DNA of 7,698 nucleotides from Clostridia bacterium (GCA_019421925.1 JAHZEH010000081.1:1-7698); one strand, 5' to 3'. Numbered from the stretch's first letter, positions 1 through 6,013 are shown. Program-made: numbers and translations. The notes: generated from the sequence alone by a model not told the origin.

Positions 1-464
1 CTGAGAGTTCCGATCTCGTTGTCGTAGTAGAGCGCCTGAAAGAGCTTGTGCATCTCCTTCTCCAGGGTATCCATGGAATCCACACCCAGCGCGGAGAGCA
101 CCTGGCCGCGGGTCTCCCCGTCCGCCGTTCCCGCCGCCATGGATAGGGCCACCGCCAGGCTGACCGGCGAGAACAGGCCGTTGCCCTCCCCCCGGTCCCG
201 CAGGACGGTGCAGGCGGACTGGGCGCAGAATTCGGCGATGTCCTCCAGGAAGCCCTTATCCAGCTCCCCCCGGGCAATCCGGGCGGCGTGCTGGGCGTCA
301 TAGTCCTCAAAACCGATCTTCTCCGGGTACTGGGCGGCCGACAGGGTATCGGCCTTGGCTGTGCCGCCCCCTGTGCATCCGGCGAGGGTACAAAGGGCCA
401 TTCCAGCGGACAGGGCGAGCGCCATCGCGCGTACCCCCCTCCCTGCTTTTTTCTTCTGTCTCAT
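1..464 (-). CDS. Serpin-family lipoprotein, N-terminal part (runs off the left edge)
   Basis: A serine or cysteine protease inhibitor of the serpin fold, predicted to be anchored outside the cell as a lipoprotein. The visible 154 residues start with a basic N-terminus, a hydrophobic stretch and a textbook lipobox, LAGC, with the lipidated Cys at residue 30. Residues about 95-127 (NGLFSPVSLAVALSMAAGTA and on to ALG) match the conserved N-terminal serpin signature: Asn, SP-S, AL-M, G-A, G-T, L. The reactive-centre loop, which sets protease specificity, lies near the C-terminus and is outside the window, so the target cannot be stated. The ATG at 464 has AAAGGAG about eight bases upstream. The gene is divergent from the flavoprotein at 706. 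No convincing promoter was found for it: TAAAAT at 594-589 (minus) is a possible -10 without a good -35. The family call is firm; inhibitory activity is inferred. Confidence 0.88.
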   Translation of the reverse strand, partial: MRQKKKAGRGVRAMALALSAGMALCTLAGCTGGGTAKADTLSAAQYPEKIGFEDYDAQHAARIARGELDKGFLEDIAEFCAQSACTVLRDRGEGNGLFSPVSLAVALSMAAGTADGETRGQVLSALGVDSMDTLEKEMHKLFQALYYDNEIGTL

Positions 465-556
465 GGGACAAATCTCCTTTCCTGGTCGGTGATTTCCATC
501 TCTCTGATATAGACACGATCCTGGGGCCCGATCCGTTCCCGGATTTCTTTTGGTCC

Positions 557-587
557 TTGACTGTCAAGCCGCTTGGGACTCTACACT
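557..587 (+). promoter_or_regulatory. Probable MerR-type promoter/operator of the flavoprotein gene
   Basis: The -35 box TTGACT (557-562) and the -10 box TACACT (582-587) are separated by 19 bp, too long for ordinary sigma-70 promoters but the known hallmark of promoters activated by MerR proteins. An imperfect dyad, GACTGTCAAGC and GCTTGGGACTC around a central C at 570 (559-581), pairs at 8 of 11 positions. It begins within the -35 box and is centred two bases on the -35 side of the spacer centre, the same geometry as the ZntR operator as I recall it. A second small palindrome, CTTGAC-T-GTCAAG (556-568), overlaps the -35. Predicted transcription start is about 594, giving a leader of about 112 nt. 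The cognate regulator is inferred to be the MerR protein at 2737-3627. Confidence 0.62.
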
Positions 588-599
588 GATTTTAGCCCG

Positions 600-666
600 G
601 CCTGGACAATGATATCCCAACAAGGGCGCTCTGCCGCACCCTCTGTTCCCGACCGGTTGTCCAGGC
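600..666 (+). promoter_or_regulatory. Structured 5' leader closed by a perfect 10-bp inverted repeat
   Basis: GCCTGGACAA (600-609) and TTGTCCAGGC (657-666) are perfect inverted repeats enclosing 47 bases. The enclosed segment can form a further small hairpin, AGGG pairing with CCCT and GC with GC, at about 614-642. The element begins only a few bases after the predicted transcription start and ends about 25 bases before the AAAGGAG ribosome binding site, which stays outside the stem. There is no T-tract, so it does not look like a terminator. It may be an mRNA-stabilising 5' structure, an RNA regulatory element of unknown class, or a widely spaced DNA operator pair. I do not recognise it as a known riboswitch. 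Confidence 0.5.
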
Positions 667-705
667 GAACGCAGGGCTGAAAAACATACAAAGGAGAGGA
701 AAGAC

Positions 706-2622
706 ATGAAGAAGTTCACTGCAATGGCCCTGGCGCTGCTGCTGTCCCTGGCGGCTGTGGGCTGCGCGGGCACGCCCTCCCAGAGCCCCGAAGCGTCCGG
801 GTCTGTAACCGGTCAGACCGAGGCCACGCCCCAACCCAGCCCGGAGGGCTCCGGTGAAAGCGGCGTGGATTGGGCTGCCGAATACGACGTCGTGGTCATC
901 GGCTACGGCGGAGCCGGCGCATCCGCCGCTATTGCCGCCGCCGGCGAGGGGGCCAAAGTTCTGGTCGTGGAGAAAGCCCCTGAGGGGGCCGAGGGCGGCA
1001 ACACCAAGGTGAGCGGCCAGCAGATTCTCTCCCCCACCGACGTGGAGACGGCCTGCCAGTACTTTGACACAATCTTCGAGGGCTACCGCTATGATGCGGC
1101 GCTGGTGCGTGCCACGGTGGAGGGCATGCACGAGCTGGGACCCTGGCTGGAGTCGCTGGGAGCCCAGAACATCGGTGAGATCACCTATCCGGAGTTCCCC
1201 GAAGCCGCGGGCTCCGAAACCATGCGCTGCCTCCTGATCGACAACGAGCGCAGCACGGGCAAACTGTGGAAGCTGCTGGACGAGTCTGTCAAGGCCCGGG
1301 CGGAGAGCATTGACGTGTGGTACGCTTCCCCCGCCGTGGAGCTGATTCAGGACGGTGAAACCCGGACTGTCACCGGCGTAACAGTGGAACGCGAGGGCAC
1401 GCCGGTCAATGTCAGAGCGGAAAACGGGGTGGTCATGGCCTGCGGCGGCTATGAGAATAACCAGGACATGATCCAGAACTACCTCCATATGAAGTACGCC
1501 TATCCCAAGGGCACCCCCTACAATACAGGCGACGGCATCGTCATGGCTATGAAAGTAGGGGCGGATCTGTGGCACATGAACAACCCCGCCGGCCCCGATC
1601 TCAATTTCAAAGACCCTGACAGCAACGTCTATTACGGCTATTCCCTGGCCATGTCCCTGGGCTCCCGCACCGCTATCTTTGTGGGCCCGGACGGCACCCG
1701 CTTCCTCAACGAGTCCCTGATGACCCGCCATGGCAAGATGCCCACCCACGGCACCTATCAGACCGCCGTCACCGCCCTGCCCGCCTATGCGGTGTTTGAC
1801 GAGGCGGCCTTCACCGCCGGGCCCATCACCACCTCCGGCGGCTGGAGCGCAGACAACACGGCTGAGCTGGAGAAGGGCTGGATCGTCAAAGCGGATACCC
1901 TCCCTGAGCTGGCCGCCCTCATCGGCGTGCCCGCCGAGAACCTGACCGCTACCGTCCAGACCTACAACGGGTATTGCGCAGAGGGCTATGACGTAGAGTT
2001 CAAGCGTTCCGCGGCCACCCTCCTTCCCATCAGCGGCGAGGGCCCCTACTATGCCATGGAGCTCACCCCCACGCTGACCAATACCCAGGGCGGCGCCGTG
2101 CGCAACGCCAACTGCGAGGTCGTGGACCTGGACGGCTACGCCATCCCCCATCTGTACAGCGCGGGCGAGTTCGGCAGCATGTACGTACACGGTTATAACG
2201 GCGGCGGGAATGTGGGCGAGGCTCTCGCCACCGGCCGCATCGCGGGCAAAAATGCCGCCACCGCCGATAAGTCCCTCATCCCCACCCTCTCCAACGGCAA
2301 ACAGGCCGCCCAGGCGGAGACGGGTGGAGAGGAGTCCGAGGCCCAGCCCCTCTCCCTCACAGCGGGCACTTATACGGGCACAGGCCACGGCATGGGCGGC
2401 GATATCACCGTGGAGGTCGCCGTCACGGAGGACAGCATCCTCTCCGTAACCGTCACCGCAGTCAACGATACCCCCGGCATCTGCGAGCCCGCCGTGGAGA
2501 AGATGCCCGGCAGAATTGCGGAGGCCCAGTCCACAGACGTGGATGTGGTTGCGGGCGCGACGGTGACCAGCAACGGCATCCTGGAGGCCGTCAACGACGC
2601 GCTGGCCCAGGCCGCCAGGTAA
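706..2622 (+). CDS. Extracellular FAD/FMN flavoprotein reductase, fumarate-reductase-like lipoprotein
   Basis: Predicted secreted respiratory-type reductase of 638 residues whose acceptor substrate is unknown. It starts with a lipoprotein signal ending at Cys20 (preceded by AAVG, a slightly weak lipobox), followed by a Ser/Pro/Gly-rich linker to about residue 55. The FAD domain begins with YDVVVIGYGGAGASAA (GxGxxG at 66-71, ribose-binding Glu89) and ends with the GEF...GGGN...GRIAG motif near 487-514. The arginine of NESLMTR (R341) aligns with the catalytic R402 of Shewanella Fcc3. A second linker leads to an FMN-binding domain (about 549-638), where D613-VVAGA-T619 fits the ApbE flavinylation motif, making Thr619 the likely covalent FMN site. 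The substrate-clamping His504 and Arg544 of fumarate reductases are replaced here (N459; a glycine run at 499-501), so fumarate is unlikely. The ATG at 706 has AAAGGAGAGG upstream. It is apparently monocistronic, with a terminator at 2642-2680. Confidence 0.88.
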   Translation: MKKFTAMALALLLSLAAVGCAGTPSQSPEASGSVTGQTEATPQPSPEGSGESGVDWAAEYDVVVIGYGGAGASAAIAAAGEGAKVLVVEKAPEGAEGGNTKVSGQQILSPTDVETACQYFDTIFEGYRYDAALVRATVEGMHELGPWLESLGAQNIGEITYPEFPEAAGSETMRCLLIDNERSTGKLWKLLDESVKARAESIDVWYASPAVELIQDGETRTVTGVTVEREGTPVNVRAENGVVMACGGYENNQDMIQNYLHMKYAYPKGTPYNTGDGIVMAMKVGADLWHMNNPAGPDLNFKDPDSNVYYGYSLAMSLGSRTAIFVGPDGTRFLNESLMTRHGKMPTHGTYQTAVTALPAYAVFDEAAFTAGPITTSGGWSADNTAELEKGWIVKADTLPELAALIGVPAENLTATVQTYNGYCAEGYDVEFKRSAATLLPISGEGPYYAMELTPTLTNTQGGAVRNANCEVVDLDGYAIPHLYSAGEFGSMYVHGYNGGGNVGEALATGRIAGKNAATADKSLIPTLSNGKQAAQAETGGEESEAQPLSLTAGTYTGTGHGMGGDITVEVAVTEDSILSVTVTAVNDTPGICEPAVEKMPGRIAEAQSTDVDVVAGATVTSNGILEAVNDALAQAAR

Positions 2623-2641
2623 AAAAGAATCATTGATCCGG

Positions 2642-2680
2642 GACGCCCCGGGGCAGGCTGCGCCGGGGCGTCTTTCCTTT
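2642..2680 (+). terminator. Rho-independent terminator of the flavoprotein gene
   Basis: GACGCCCCGG (2642-2651) pairs perfectly with CCGGGGCGTC (2663-2672) across an 11-base loop and is followed by TTTCCTTT. It lies 20 bases after the flavoprotein stop codon. Its last T residues are shared with the -35 box of the next promoter, so the reductase and the regulator are likely separate transcripts. Confidence 0.85.
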
Positions 2681-2707
2681 GACAATCCCTCCGCGCTGGG
2701 GTACTCT
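2679..2707 (+). promoter_or_regulatory. Promoter of the MerR regulator gene
   Basis: A perfect -35 box, TTGACA (2679-2684), follows the terminator T-tract directly. With a 17-bp spacer the -10 is TACTCT (2702-2707), a weak match. With a 20-bp, MerR-like spacer it would be TCTAAA (2705-2710). The element shares TTGAC, CCGC, TGGG and ACTCTA, in the same order, with the promoter at 557-587, which would fit autoregulation, although the spacing differs by 3 bp. The -35 is clear; the exact -10 is not. Confidence 0.55.
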
Positions 2708-2736
2708 AAAAAAAGCAGAGACAGGAGGGCAGGAGC

Positions 2737-3627
2737 ATGCGGGGAGAAAGGAAATACCGGCATACAAAGGGCCATGTCTTTCCACAGAAACAGACGGGTA
2801 AGGTGGCCAAGCTCATGGGTATGTCCGACGAGGGGGTGCGGCTGTACGAAAAGCACGGCCTGGTCTATCCTGAAAAAGCGGGGGAATCGGGGTACCGGGC
2901 CTTTGATATCATGGACATCACCATGCTGCTCTACGGAAGAGTGTACCGGGAGAGCGGATTCTCCATCAAGGAGGCCGGCCGCCTGGCCAACGCCTGTGAG
3001 ATGCCGGAGGTGGCCGCCGCCTATCGGGCCAAGGCGGCAGAACTGCGCTCCGAGCTCGAGCTGCAGGCCCGGAAGGTAGAGCGTGTGGAGGAGATCGCCC
3101 GGGAGATAGAGCTCCTTCCCGCCCAACTGGGCCGCTGGGAGCTGGCCTCCCGGCCCGGCCTGTACCGGTTGGAATTCTTCGCCCGTGGGGACGTGGTGCC
3201 CGATCAGCGGCGCCAGGCCGTCATGGGGGAGTGGATGCGCTATGTGCCCTTCACTATGCTCTCCACCCGCTATTTCCAGGAGAAGCTCCGCATCCCCCTG
3301 GAAAAAAACGACCAGAGTAACTCCGTCAGCGGGCTGGGCATCGACCGGAAGTACGCCTCCCTCTTCTCGATCCAAGAGAGCAGCATCGTCCGCTACCATC
3401 CCCCCGTCCGGGCCGCCCACGCCATCCTTCACGCCAACAATACCCAGCTTCCCCCCGATTTTAGTTCTCTCTTCCCCTTTCTGGAACAGCGGGGCCTCCA
3501 GCTCTGCGGGGATATCCTCTCCCTGGGCGTGGTGAATCTCCACTTTGGCGGGGAATTCGACCGGTATTTCCACATCTGGGCTCCGGTGGAGCCGGACAAA
3601 TTGCATAGAGAGAGCCCCGGTTTATAG
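2737..3627 (+). CDS. MerR-family transcriptional regulator with large C-terminal sensor-like domain
   Basis: DNA-binding regulator of 296 residues. A winged helix-turn-helix of the MerR family occupies residues 20-85: TGKVAKLMGMSDEGVRLYEK is the HTH, GLVYPEKAGESGYRAF is the wing, and YGRVYRESGFSIKEAGRL completes the domain. A charged helix at about 95-128 fits the antiparallel dimerisation coiled coil. Residues 135-288 form a large domain that ends in an aromatic-rich stretch (RYFHIWAP); it may be a GyrI-like effector-binding domain, but I cannot assign it firmly, nor do I see a cysteine metal site. About 19 residues precede the HTH, longer than usual for MerR proteins, yet the ATG at 2737 has AGGAGG eight bases upstream. 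The gene follows the reductase in the same direction and is the natural candidate to act on the 19-bp-spacer promoter at 557-587 (inference). Its last codons lie inside a terminator hairpin. Confidence 0.9.
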   Translation: MRGERKYRHTKGHVFPQKQTGKVAKLMGMSDEGVRLYEKHGLVYPEKAGESGYRAFDIMDITMLLYGRVYRESGFSIKEAGRLANACEMPEVAAAYRAKAAELRSELELQARKVERVEEIAREIELLPAQLGRWELASRPGLYRLEFFARGDVVPDQRRQAVMGEWMRYVPFTMLSTRYFQEKLRIPLEKNDQSNSVSGLGIDRKYASLFSIQESSIVRYHPPVRAAHAILHANNTQLPPDFSSLFPFLEQRGLQLCGDILSLGVVNLHFGGEFDRYFHIWAPVEPDKLHRESPGL

Positions 3628-3645
3628 AAACCGGGGCTCTCTTTA
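3607..3645. terminator. Bidirectional terminator between convergent genes, overlapping the MerR stop codon
   Basis: AGAGAGCCCCGGTTT (3609-3623) pairs perfectly with AAACCGGGGCTCTCT (3628-3642), leaving a four-base loop, ATAG, whose last three bases are the stop codon of the regulator. Flanking pairs extend the stem to 3607-3644. The downstream T-tract is short on the plus strand (CTTTAT) and weak on the minus strand (CTATGCAATTT). It can also serve alaS, whose stop codon is about 210 bases away with no better terminator in between. Confidence 0.8.
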
Positions 3646-3764
3646 TAGGGTTCGGCGTGATGGGTCCTTCCGGGGGCAGCACTCTGTTCCGTACCGCTGG
3701 ACACGGCTCCGCTCCCGCCAGCAAATAGCTGCGGTGCAAAGGGAGCAGCTTTTCTGCCGGCGGA

Positions 3765-3819
3765 CGCGCACGCCTGGTTATCCTATGGGTTCAGCGGCAA
3801 CAGGCGCGCACGCCTGGTT
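3765..3819 (+). repeat. Pair of 15-bp direct repeats, 40 bp apart
   Basis: CGCGCACGCCTGGTT occurs at 3765-3779 and again at 3805-3819, exactly 40 bases apart, in the convergent gap 3628-3851. Downstream of each copy a weaker similarity continues (ATG-GTT pattern), so this may be a decayed 40-bp tandem duplication. The same gap holds a small hairpin, AGCTGC (3727-3732) with GCAGCT (3745-3750) followed by TTTCTG, a possible weak plus-strand terminator. No coding region was supported in the gap. Confidence 0.6.
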
Positions 3820-3851
3820 GCTCATGCGTTTGGCTTGGGAAGCGCGCAAAG

Positions 3852-5648
3852 TCAGCATCCCTCAATGACCGCTTTAATGCGGCGGACGCCGGCGGAGGAC
3901 GCCTCCTCCTTCTTGATCTTGAAGAAGCCCAGCTCGGCGGTATTGCTCGCATGGGGTCCGCCGCAGATCTCCTTGGAGAAGTCGCCCGCGCTGTAGACCT
4001 TGACCTTATTGCCGTACTTGGAGTCGAAGATACCAATGGCGCCGGAGGCTTTGGCCTCCTCCACCGTCATCTCCTCACAGGTGACGGGCAGAGCGGCGGC
4101 AATGGCCTCGTTGACCAGCTTCTCCACCTCAGCCAGCTCCTCCTTGGTCATCTTGCGGCCAAAGGAGAAGTCGAAGCGCAGGCGCTCGGCGGTGATATTG
4201 GAGCCGCGCTGGAACACGTCGTCCCCCAGCACCTTGCGCAGGGCGGCGTCCAGCAGATGAGTGGCGGTATGCAGGCGGGCCGTCTGCTCGCTGGTGTCCG
4301 CCAGGCCGCCCTTGAAGCGCTGTTCCGCGCCCGCACGGCTCTTCTCCTGATGGGCGGCAAAGGCGGCCTCAAAACCGTCCATGTCCACGGTAAAGCCCTT
4401 CTCATGGGCCATCTCGGAGGTCATCTCGATGGGGAAGCCATAGGTGTCATACAGGCGGAAAGCCGTAGGGCCGTCGATGGTCGCGCCCGCCTCCAGCTTG
4501 GCGGCAATGTGCTCAAACTCCCTGTTGCCCTGCTTGAGGGTGCGTTGGAAACGGGCCTCCTCCTTCTGGATCTGGTCAATGATGAACTCCCGCTTCTCCA
4601 CCAGCTCGGGGTAGTACTTGCCATAGGTTTCGATCACAGCTTCGCAGACCTGGTAGAGCTGGCCCTCGGCGATATCCAGCTTCATGGCCCAGCGGATGGC
4701 CCGGCGGATGAGGCGGCGCAGGATATATCCCTGATCCACATTGGAGGGGGTGACGCCGCGGGGGTCGCCGATGATAAAGGTGGAGCAGCGCATATGGTCG
4801 GCAATGATGCGGAAGGCGCGGGTAATCTCCTCGCTGTCGTGGTACTGCTTGCCGGAGAGCTCGGAGATCTTGCCCAGGATTTTTTCAAATACGTCCGTGT
4901 CATAGACAGACTTTACGCCCTGAAGCACGGCCACGGTGCGGTCCAGGCCCATGCCCGTGTCCACGTTCTTCTGGGCCAGGGGAATATAATTGCCGTCCGC
5001 GTCCTTGTTATACTGCATGAACACGTCGTTCCAGATCTCCAGGTACTTGCCGCAGGAGCAGGACGGGTTGCAGTCCGGGCCGCAGGCGGGCTTGCCGGTG
5101 TCAATGAACATCTCGGTGTCCGGGCCGCAGGGACCGGTGATGCCGGCCGGGCCCCACCAGTTGTGCTTGCGGTCAAGGAAGAAAATGTGGCTGGGATCAA
5201 CGCCCTGCTTCATCCAGATCTCCGCCGCCTCGGTGTCCTTGGGGATGCCCTCCTCGCCCGCAAAGCAGGTAAAATACAGGCGGTCTTTCTCGATGCCCAG
5301 CCACTCGGGGCTGGTCAGGAACTCCCAGGAGTAGGCGATGGCCTCCTCCTTGAAGTAATCGCCCAGGGACCAGTTGCCCAGCATCTCAAAGAAGGTGCAG
5401 TGGCTGTAGTCGCCGACCTCGTCGATATCGCCGGTGCGCACGCATTTCTGCACGTCCACCAGGCGTTTGCCCTCGGGATGAGTCGCGCCCATGAGATAGG
5501 GGACAAGGGGATGCATGCCCGCCGTTGTGAACAGGACGGTGGGGTCGTTCTCAGGGATCAGGGAGGCCGAAGGGATGATCTTGTGGCCCTTGGACTCGAA
5601 GAATTTCCGGTACATTTCGCGCAGTTCATAGGATTTGAGTGCTTTCAA
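3852..5648 (-). CDS. alaS: Alanyl-tRNA synthetase, short form lacking the C-terminal domain
   Basis: Charges tRNA-Ala with alanine in the cytoplasm and hydrolyses mischarged products. The class II catalytic core occupies about residues 1-240: ENDPTVLFTTAGM, motif 2 around R71 with HCTFFEMLGNWSLGDYFK, and motif 3 GMGLDR (232-237). The tRNA-recognition helical region follows to about 440. The editing domain shows its zinc ligands in HTATH (H460, H464) and CGGPH (C562, H566). A cysteine cluster, C189, C193, C197 and C199, may bind another metal. The protein ends at residue 598, directly after VRRIKAV, where full-length enzymes of about 870 residues continue into the linker and C-Ala (DHHA1-type) domain. 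There is no trace of that domain downstream, so it is a short-type enzyme rather than a fresh frameshift. The start is TTG at 5648: an in-frame TAA lies three codons upstream, and AGGGG is nine bases away. Transcription is under a T-box. Confidence 0.95.
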   Translation of the reverse strand: MKALKSYELREMYRKFFESKGHKIIPSASLIPENDPTVLFTTAGMHPLVPYLMGATHPEGKRLVDVQKCVRTGDIDEVGDYSHCTFFEMLGNWSLGDYFKEEAIAYSWEFLTSPEWLGIEKDRLYFTCFAGEEGIPKDTEAAEIWMKQGVDPSHIFFLDRKHNWWGPAGITGPCGPDTEMFIDTGKPACGPDCNPSCSCGKYLEIWNDVFMQYNKDADGNYIPLAQKNVDTGMGLDRTVAVLQGVKSVYDTDVFEKILGKISELSGKQYHDSEEITRAFRIIADHMRCSTFIIGDPRGVTPSNVDQGYILRRLIRRAIRWAMKLDIAEGQLYQVCEAVIETYGKYYPELVEKREFIIDQIQKEEARFQRTLKQGNREFEHIAAKLEAGATIDGPTAFRLYDTYGFPIEMTSEMAHEKGFTVDMDGFEAAFAAHQEKSRAGAEQRFKGGLADTSEQTARLHTATHLLDAALRKVLGDDVFQRGSNITAERLRFDFSFGRKMTKEELAEVEKLVNEAIAAALPVTCEEMTVEEAKASGAIGIFDSKYGNKVKVYSAGDFSKEICGGPHASNTAELGFFKIKKEEASSAGVRRIKAVIEGC

Positions 5649-5706
5649 GTGTCGTTACCCCTTTCAGAGATCATTGGTTGTATCATCCTGGTTCCGGGCG
5701 GAGCGC

Positions 5707-5748
5707 AAATAAAAAAGCCATGTCTTCGCTTGGGACGAAAACACAGCT
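5707..5748 (-). terminator. T-box terminator hairpin upstream of alaS
   Basis: On the minus strand AGCTGTGTTTTCG pairs with CGAAGACATGGCT (13 bp with three G-T wobbles) around the seven-base loop TCCCAAG, followed by TTTTTTATTT. The loop bases CGTCCCAA are also the 3' half of the antiterminator, so the two structures exclude each other. Confidence 0.88.
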
Positions 5749-5962
5749 CCGCGGTACCACCCAATTTGGCCCTCCCCGCCCGCCTCCATGCGGAAGGGAT
5801 AGCCCTCTTATCGCCCTGTTAACGCTGGGCGGGCGGGGCCATTATCTGGCCCTCGCTCGCGGGGCGGCAGCCCAGCCTCTCCGCCGCCGGCTCGCACCAC
5901 ACGCCGGCTCTCTGGAAACGGAGGAGGGGGGATTCCCCGGTCAAAGCAGAAAATATGAAACT
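5716..5962 (-). promoter_or_regulatory. T-box riboswitch (tRNA-Ala sensing) controlling alaS
   Basis: The minus strand carries the conserved T-box sequence GGGTGGTACCGCGG (5762-5749). TTGGG (5764-5760) can pair with CCCAA (5734-5730), and GCG with CGT, to form the antiterminator with TGGTACC bulged out to bind the tRNA acceptor end. Upstream, Stem I shows the conserved apical pattern CCAGAGAGCCGGC ... GGTG ... GAGCCGGC (about 5914-5886). A further hairpin, GGGCC/GGCCC (about 5851-5835), and an 11-bp stem, CCCCGCCCGCC with GGCGGGCGGGG, sit between Stem I and the T-box. Alanine triplets GCT and GCC lie in the presumed specifier region (about 5876-5863). I could not fix which is the specifier, so the amino acid is inferred from alaS. 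Uncharged tRNA would favour read-through into alaS. Confidence 0.93.
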
Positions 5963-5968
5963 GCAAAA

Positions 5969-5997
5969 ATTATAATCAATCCATCCCCGCCTGTCAA
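5969..5997 (-). promoter_or_regulatory. alaS: Consensus sigma-A promoter of the T-box/alaS transcript
   Basis: TTGACA (5997-5992) and TATAAT (5974-5969) on the minus strand are both perfect and separated by exactly 17 bp. The transcript would start near 5962, giving a leader of about 314 nt that holds the whole T-box. The -35 box lies only 16 bases after the stop codon of the metallophosphoesterase. Confidence 0.92.
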
Positions 5998-6013
5998 GGC
6001 CGCGGGGAGCTTT

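Noticed and set aside
531..547. Small hairpin ATCCG-TTCC-CGGAT followed by TTCTTTT
   Set aside because: The stem is only 5 bp and no plus-strand gene ends here. On the minus strand it gives a GGAA tetraloop in a possible serpin leader, but there is too little to call.
592..3606. Very long open frame (about 1000 codons) antisense to the flavoprotein and the regulator
   Set aside because: It spans two well-supported plus-strand genes, a terminator and promoters. Its composition is what GC-rich codon bias gives on the opposite strand, and no family motif was seen.
3727..3756. AGCTGC/GCAGCT hairpin followed by TTTCTG as a main terminator
   Set aside because: The stem is six base pairs with a 12-base loop and a poor T-tract; the hairpin at 3607-3645 is far stronger.
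3545..3868. 107-codon plus-strand open frame across the convergent gap
   Set aside because: It begins inside the regulator in another frame, crosses the terminator and the repeat, and has no ribosome binding site or family resemblance.
3951..5822. 623-codon open frame antisense to alaS
   Set aside because: It covers the conserved alaS gene and part of its T-box leader, and its Leu/Gly/Val/His-rich translation has no recognisable domain.
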